Source of the DNA: Pyronema omphalodes
Lineage: Eukaryota > Ascomycota > Pezizomycetes > Pezizales > Pyronemataceae
Assembly: GCA_024516155.1 (NCBI GenBank)
Contig: JAJJXM010000046.1
Coordinates: forward strand, 124,001 to 188,000
DNA: 64,000 nt
Reading direction: 5' to 3'
Both the position numbers and the translations under genes were made by a program. Positions within the stretch are counted from its first letter, which is position 1. Every line of letters begins with the position of its first letter. Below are positions 58,363-64,000 of the stretch, piece after piece. Under the pieces are notes generated by a model. The model saw only the letters and a list, made by a program, of their open reading frames with translations. It was not told the DNA's origin and searched no databases.

Positions 58363-59160
58363 TTATTCGCTCCGAACCCCTTCGTGCTCGTTCTCAGATT
58401 CGATCAGTGTTCCCCAGCCTATTCTCCTTCCTTCCGGGTCATCTTCCATAGCGGGAGCATTACTTACCTGTACCTGTATCCACTCTGCGGTGGCAATCTT
58501 GTTAGTAGAGATCATAGTGGTAAGGGCCTTGGTTCCAGCAGGAGAGTGGAGTATCACTTGGAGTGGTACAGGGTGGTTCCTGTGAAGTTTCAGTTCGCGG
58601 CGGAGTTTATTCCTCTGTACTTGGTATTTTGGGCAGCCTAGGATGAGATGTTTGGGTGTTTGTGGGGGTTGCATTGGACAGGTGCATCTGGGTGAAGGAT
58701 ATTTTTCGGTGTTCGTCTTTGAAAGGTGATCCAAAAAATATCCATGACCGGTTCGCAGGCCTAGGATGGCTGATGAGATTTTGCGGGTGGTATTTGTGTA
58801 TGCAATGTCTAGCTGTTTTAAATGAAGTGATTTGTATGTTTTTGGCTGTTTTTGTTGTTCATACCATTCCTTCCACTCCTTCAGTTTTTGGCCTCCGGTT
58901 TGTCTTTTGAGCCAGGAGATGGATACCACAGGTGTGCGGTCCGGTTTCTGAGAGGTTGCAGCTTTGGCGAGGTCATTTGCCATCTCATTTCCTCGGATTT
59001 ATGTGTGTTCCGGTACCCATGAGATTGTTATTTCAGTGTTGAATTTCATCAGGGTTTTTGTAATTTCATGGATGCATCGAGCAATATATTGGCCGGGTCC
59101 CCTTTGGAGGTGTCTTATCTCACGGATTGCTGACTGGTTGTCACTAAAGATGTAGGGTCC
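58363..59160 (-). pseudogene. LINE retrotransposon RNase H / C-terminal remnant
   Basis: On the minus strand the sequence opens with the catalytic RNase H segment GPYIFSDNQSAI, continues ISWVPEHT, a TAA stop (58999-59001), then IRGNEMANDLAKAAT. The C-terminal zinc knuckle CTCPMQPPQTPKHLILGCPKY follows. This order is the end of the ORF2 of fungal non-LTR (Tad/I-type) elements. Everything 5' of the RNase H motif (endonuclease, reverse transcriptase) is missing, so the copy is 5'-truncated. The stop may have come from a CAA codon by a C-to-T change, as RIP would cause. Not functional. Confidence 0.85.
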
Positions 59161-59303
59161 CCATTAAAATCAGTCGCCTTCACCATCAACACTTGTAACA
59201 GTTGATCTAAACATTGAATCGCAGCTTAATTAGCCACAGGGAATTACTCCCAAGCAATGGGCTTGGCTTCCCGAAGCAAATGAGCTCTTCGTGGTCGTGG
59301 CCA

Positions 59304-59662
59304 GATGAAAAAGAAAATGAGAAAGAAAATAAAAATGCGCAAGAAAAAGCGAAAGAAAAAAGCGAAAGAAAAAAGCAAAAGAAAAAAGCAAAAGAAAAAA
59401 GCAAAAGAAAAAAGCAAAAGAAAAAAGCGAAAGAAAAAAGAGAAAGAAAAAAGCGAAAGAAAAAAGAGAAAGAAAAAAGAGAAAGAAAAAAGAGAAAGAA
59501 AAAAGAGAAAGAAAAAAGAGAAAGAAAAAAGAGAAAGAAAAAAGAGAAAGAAAAAAGAGAAAGAAAAAAGCGAAAGAAAGAAGAGAAAGAAAAAACAGAA
59601 AGAAAAAGAGAAAGAAAGGAAGAAAGAAAAAGAGAAAGAAAAAGAATAAAGAGAAAAAGAAG
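59304..59662. repeat. 13-bp purine minisatellite
   Basis: About 19 tandem copies of a 13-base unit (GCGAAAGAAAAAA and variants with GC A or GAG) in the core 59349-59600, extended by similar A/G sequence on both sides. It consists almost only of A and G on the + strand. Because there are no T residues on that strand, all three + frames stay open, giving Lys/Glu/Arg-rich frames. The minus frames are open too. These are not genes. Confidence 0.95.
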
Positions 59663-60114
59663 TATGTACCACTGGTAAGTTCTCCATAAGTATAAGTACA
59701 ACAAACGTAAAGAACCTAAAACTTCATATCTCTGAGTCACCGTAGTTGTTTTCAATGTTTACCTGATCATAGCAAAAGAACTTTCAAAACATATCCAAGA
59801 TGAGATTTTTTCAAGATATATGATATATCGGACATGATGAATATGCTTTATACGATTTGAGAATTGATTTATTAAATAAATATATGTACATTTTGAAAAG
59901 CGGAAAAGGAACAATAGCAAAACACAAACCCTCGGAGAAGGTTTCCTTCAAGAGATCCCCTCAATTCCTCACCCGCAAGGCTCACGGCCTCAAATGTTAG
60001 ATACAATTGTGGCGGTAAGAGAACCCCTAAGTCGTCCGAGTTAGAAATAACATTATAGATCGAGTTGGATATTTTTTTGCGGATTTGGAGAATTGAAGCT
60101 TACCAATTGATATC
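59663..60114. other. Intergenic, no gene seen
   Basis: AT-rich sequence with stops in all frames. Nothing recognisable. Confidence 0.5.
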
Positions 60115-60405
60115 GTTAGAAGAGATTTACTGGGGCAAGTATGTTATTATGGGTAGCACCCACCTTTCTTACCTATTACTGGTCGCAGTTGCGCCTGCTT
60201 CTGCTCGTCAGTTCACTGTTTTTCAGAAGAAGCATCGGGGAAAGTATGGTAACGTGGGTAACTCACCTTGTCCACCTGTAACCGGTCTGGTGCTTCAATT
60301 GCGCCTGCCTCTGCTCGTCAGTTCATTGTTTTTTGGAAGAAGTATCGGGGAAAGTATGTCAACGTGGGTAAAACTCACCTTTTTCACCTGTAACCGGTCC
60401 GGCGT
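60115..60405. repeat. Three imperfect tandem copies of about 110 bp
   Basis: Two clear copies share TTGCGCCTGC, CTCGTCAGTTCA, ATCGGGGAAAGTATG and CACCTGTAACCGGT. A more degenerate first copy, from about 60115, has CTGGGGCAAGTATG and TACCTATTACTGGT. They are followed by four GTCAATT units at 60408-60438. Each copy carries a GTGGGTAA-like site. No gene overlaps convincingly. Confidence 0.8.
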
Positions 60406-60438
60406 GTTAATTGTCAATTGTCAATTGTCAATTGTCAA

Positions 60439-61783
60439 CTATCAGTTAGCATTTTGTTGTGCTGCAGCAGTCGCATCAAGCAGTGATTACAAAATTCGAA
60501 ATGGACGGTGGAATTGTCTTATTTTATAGATGCCAACTGCAGCGCGAACGCCCTGCTACTTTCCCAAGCAGAATTGCGATGTCTGTGAGTGCCAGAAACA
60601 TTTGGAATGCCATCGACCTCAAAAACCGGTTTTCGGCCACCGCTCAGTTCCCACCTCGCTTCGTTGTAACGCCTATTGGTTACTGCACGATCCGGGTAAC
60701 CTGGTGTGGTTGCGAAGGTTGCCGAGATGCATCAGAGGTGCTTCGCTAGTGCCAGGTTTTCGTTCGCGGTACAAAACCACCATTGGCCATCACACCCTGG
60801 TTCGCTGATCTTTTCCATTACAGGTTGTTACACAGAACTGGAGATTATAATTATTTAGATCCCCGGCCCTATCCGAACCTGGAACTTCTCAATCATATAG
60901 CCCTAGCAACTCTGATTGGCCGGGTAAAAGAAATCCCCAGGTAACATACCAAGCCCAGTTCATGATGTGGACCAACCCCGCCCGGAGTGCATTCGGGCTT
61001 CGGGAAATATCACCGAAGAGTTGTTGAGAACTCGCTCATTTTTCCGAAGCATGTGGTTGGATGTGGTGGTCTGAATAACAAACTTTCAGATAGAATATGC
61101 ACTGGGAGTCCGTACTAGATGTGACAATGCGGGACGTACGAAATTGTGGGGGCAGGTTAGCCGCTTGCGTGTACGTATTCCATATCCAACGGTTTCTCCA
61201 TGATATCCGGAAACAATTGTACGTTTATCATGATTTTAATCTTTCAGGTGGTGACTGCTAATTGGACTAGCATTTTTCAGATGTTTAATTGAAATATCCC
61301 AAGACTTCGCCGAGGTTTCTGGAAAGCTTACTTTCGTTAGCGGCAGACTTTCCCACAATATGATCATCACCAGGAATGTACCGGACGTATATACAGGCAT
61401 ATTAATGCCATTAGTTACCCCACAAATTCCGGTGCGACATGTGCAGCAGCGTGGCATGACGGATAATTGATGCACATCGACTGGTCTTCCTGGTCGCGAC
61501 ATTAAACGGTGATACATTGTGCATAGATTGTTGACAAATTTACGAGGTAGGGCATGTCACTAACAGCAGTTTGAATATTTGTTTACAAAAAGCCGGGAGC
61601 AGTCAATAGACCTTCTACTTTAAGGGCAGGCATTGGATTACGGGAACTCCGGATTCTTCCAGGAGGCATTCGATATCCTATGGAAATCCAGGAAATTTCC
61701 AGGAGTTAGCAAGACCAGTAGGAATGGTATAAAGCTTCGGCGACCTCGCAGTAGGTATTGGTTTACCCAGGCAAGACTCAATC
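60439..61783. other. Intergenic region and beta-glucosidase promoter
   Basis: No recognisable gene. An ATG-initiated minus-strand frame at 61236-61517 (93 codons, six Cys/His-containing segments) shows no domain. The last few hundred bases presumably hold the GH3 gene promoter. Confidence 0.45.
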
Positions 61784-64000
61784 ATGTACGCCCTCACGTA
61801 CACAGTCCTCCTTGGACTCTCGCTGCAAGCAGCAGCTTCGCCTGTCATCGACCCCCGTCAATCCTCTCAGCAAGCTTTCAGTCCTCCATGGTACCCATCA
61901 CGTACTGTATTATATGATCCTGTAGCCCTCCATTATACTAATTTTCTGTTCTTCTAGCCGCCGGAGGTACCTCTAAATCATGGGCCGATGCCTACCAAAA
62001 GGCGGCTGCACTGGTCTCCCAGATGACTGTTCCTGAGAAAGGTATTCAATCGCATCTTCCGTGGTTCTCCCCGGCCATTGCTAAATTTTTGCAGTCAACA
62101 TAACCACTGGTCTCGGTAATTCCATGGGTCTCTGTGTCGGTAATACCGGCCCGGTTCCTCGCCTAGGATTCCCATCGCTCTGTCTTCAAGATGGACCGCT
62201 TGGAGTGCGAATGACGGATAAGGCTACCGCTTTCCCGGCGGGAATTACTATTGCTGGTGAGTATTAATTATCCAATGCAGCTGCGGGAATTAAGGTTAAT
62301 TGAATGCAGGAACATGGGACAAGGACCTGTACCGTCAGAGAGGTGAGGGCATGGGTGCGGAGTTCAGAGGAAAGGGAGTGAACATCATGTTAGGTCCTTG
62401 TATGGGTGAGTTGTCACTTGTCGTTTACAACGTTGATTATTTTAAGATGGATAGCGCGTGATAGCATGTGACGATACTAACGTATAATAGGCCCTCTCGG
62501 AGTCCACCCCGCCGGTGGTAGAAACTGGGAAGGATTCGGTAGCGACCCATACCTTCAAGGAATCGCTGCCGGTGAAACAGTCGCCGGTATTCAATCCCAG
62601 GGAGTCGTTGCAACTGCAAAGCACTACATTGGTAATGAACAGGAACACTTCCGTGGTGGAGTCAACGCTATCTCCTCCAACATTGATGACCGTACACTCC
62701 ATGAGGTCTACTTGTGGCCTTTCCAGGACTCGGTCAAGGCCGGTGTTGGAGCCGTTATGTGCTCTTACAACAAGGTTAACAACTCTGCTGCTTGTCAGAA
62801 CTCTTGGTTGCAGAACAATGTCTTGAAGGACCAACTCGGTTTTCAGGGTTTTATCATGAGTGATTGGCTCGCTCAGATGTCTGGTGTTGCTTCTCTACTC
62901 TCTGGAATGGACATGACCATGCCAGGTAATCACTATTTTCTTCTGTTGATGAAAGAATTTGTAACTGACACGACTAATGACAGGTGATGGATACTATTGG
63001 GATGACCGTAACCCTATGCTCGGTCCTCACCTCACTGAGTCCATCGTGAACGGCTCTCTTCCCATCTCTCGTCTCGATGACATGGTAACCCGTATCGTCG
63101 CCACTTGGTACCACTTTGGTCAAGACAAAGGATATCCCGAGGTCAACTTTTCCTCCTCAACTAAATCTGATTATGGTCCACTCTATCCTGGTAGCAACAA
63201 CCCCGAGCCATCTGGACATGTCAACTACCATGTAAACGTCATGGGAGATCACCCGCAGTTATCCCGTAAGATTGCCGCCGATGCCACTGCTCTCCTCAAG
63301 AACGACAAAGACACCTTGCCACTTAAGAAGCCAATGAAAATTGGTATCTATGGTGAAGATGCGGCTTTGATGAACCCGGGTGGAGCCAACGGCTGTTCCG
63401 ATCGCGGATGTAACAGGGGAACCCTCGCTGTTGGTTGGGGAAGTGGATCCACTGACTTTGACTATCTCGTTGACCCTCTATCTGCCATCACCAAAAAGGC
63501 TGAGAGCTACGGAGGAAAAGTCTCCAGTATTCTGTTCAATAATGCCACTGCCCAAATAGCCGAAGATGCCAAAAAGCAGGACATCTGTATTGCATTCATC
63601 AACGCCGACTCTGGAGAGGGTTACATAACCTGGGAAGACGTTGCAGGAGACCGTCCCAACCTCGAAACTCAGAAGCAGGGTGATGAAGTCGTCATGGCTG
63701 TTGCTGCCAACTGTGCCAACACTGTCGTTGTTGTCCACACCGTCGGACCCATCATCCTAGAGAAGTGGATCGACAACCCGAACGTTCGTTCCGTAGTCTG
63801 GGCCCATCTTCCTGGTATCGAGAGCGGAAACGCATTGGTTGATGTATTATTCGGCGATGTCAACCCCAGCGGAAAGCTTCCCTACACCATTGGAAAGTCA
63901 CTCGCCGACTATGGTCCAGCTGCTGGTATCATCTACGATCACTCGGAGAACTCCTCTCCTCAGATGGATTTCACCAGCGGTGTTTTCGTCGACTACCGTT
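61784..64000 (+). CDS. Secreted GH3 beta-glucosidase, 3' end outside window
   Basis: Glycoside hydrolase family 3, releasing glucose from cellobiose and other beta-glucosides. Six exons visible: 61784-61901, 61958-62041, 62095-62256, 62310-62405, 62491-62925 and 62984 onward; about 637 residues are present of the usual 850 or so. The N-terminal signal peptide is [20 protein letters not shown], then [24 protein letters not shown]. Family landmarks: [43 protein letters not shown] and the nucleophile Asp (about residue 278) in [10 protein letters not shown]. The second GH3 domain follows with [20 protein letters not shown] and [14 protein letters not shown]. Many N-glycosylation sequons fit secretion. 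Exon 1 was ended at 61901 because this restores the conserved PPWYPSP; the nearer GT at 61891 breaks the frame. Confidence 0.95.

Noticed and set aside
57743..58585. 280-codon + strand frame rich in Leu, Ser and Phe
   Set aside because: Produced by the pyrimidine tract and the antisense of the LINE remnant.
59207..59755. Lys/Glu-rich and Phe/Ser-rich frames on both strands
   Set aside because: By-products of the 13-bp A/G minisatellite.
1..64000. CRISPR arrays, operons, ribosome binding sites
   Set aside because: Eukaryotic nuclear DNA; no regularly spaced repeats of CRISPR type were seen.

Overview
The window is nuclear DNA of a filamentous ascomycete (Pezizomycotina; order not determined). 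Genes carry many short spliceosomal introns, mostly 42-60 nt, with CTAAC/CTAAT-like branch sites. They lie on both strands between long non-coding stretches, and the products are typical of fungi: PRP8, a Zn2Cys6 regulator, SLX4, malic enzyme, a YCR023C-like MFS carrier and a GH3 beta-glucosidase.

Layout. 1-5542 has no convincing gene but holds G-rich and (GAGT)n simple repeats. 5543-7251 (+) is a BuGZ/ZNF207-type zinc-finger protein with a GC-AG intron. 8898-16140 (+) is an intact, intein-free PRP8. 18096-19196 (+) is a ZZ zinc-finger protein. 23696-26779 (+) is a five-exon Zn2Cys6 transcription factor. 28400-28481 (-) is an intron-containing tRNA-Ala(UGC). 29652-32006 (-) is a membrane-anchored M28 peptidase of the glutamate carboxypeptidase II type. 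33586-34359 is a complete-ended, gutted hAT element with an 8-bp target duplication. 37562-39028 (+) is an intact gene that appears to fuse a copia-type Gag domain to a fungal C2H2 finger block. 42259-44815 (-) is a ten-exon MFS transporter whose last intron carries a small inverted-repeat element. 46357-46640 (-) is ankyrin-repeat debris. 47707-51322 (+) is SLX4, closely followed by malic enzyme at 51690-53634 (+). 53635-61783 has no gene but holds a perfect hairpin, a decayed LINE RNase H remnant, a 13-bp purine minisatellite and a triplicated block of about 110 bp. 61784-64000 (+) is a secreted GH3 beta-glucosidase cut off by the window end.

How it fits together. The genes are mostly unrelated single-copy housekeeping functions (splicing, spindle/splicing factor, DNA-junction repair, anaplerosis, transport, peptidase, carbohydrate breakdown), not a cluster. 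The accessory interest is in the spaces between them: remnants of a LINE, a hAT element and an intronic TIR element, plus the Gag/zinc-finger gene. That gene is the best candidate for an undescribed function. Exon boundaries were set by eye from reading frame, splice sites and family conservation; no alignment or transcript data were available.
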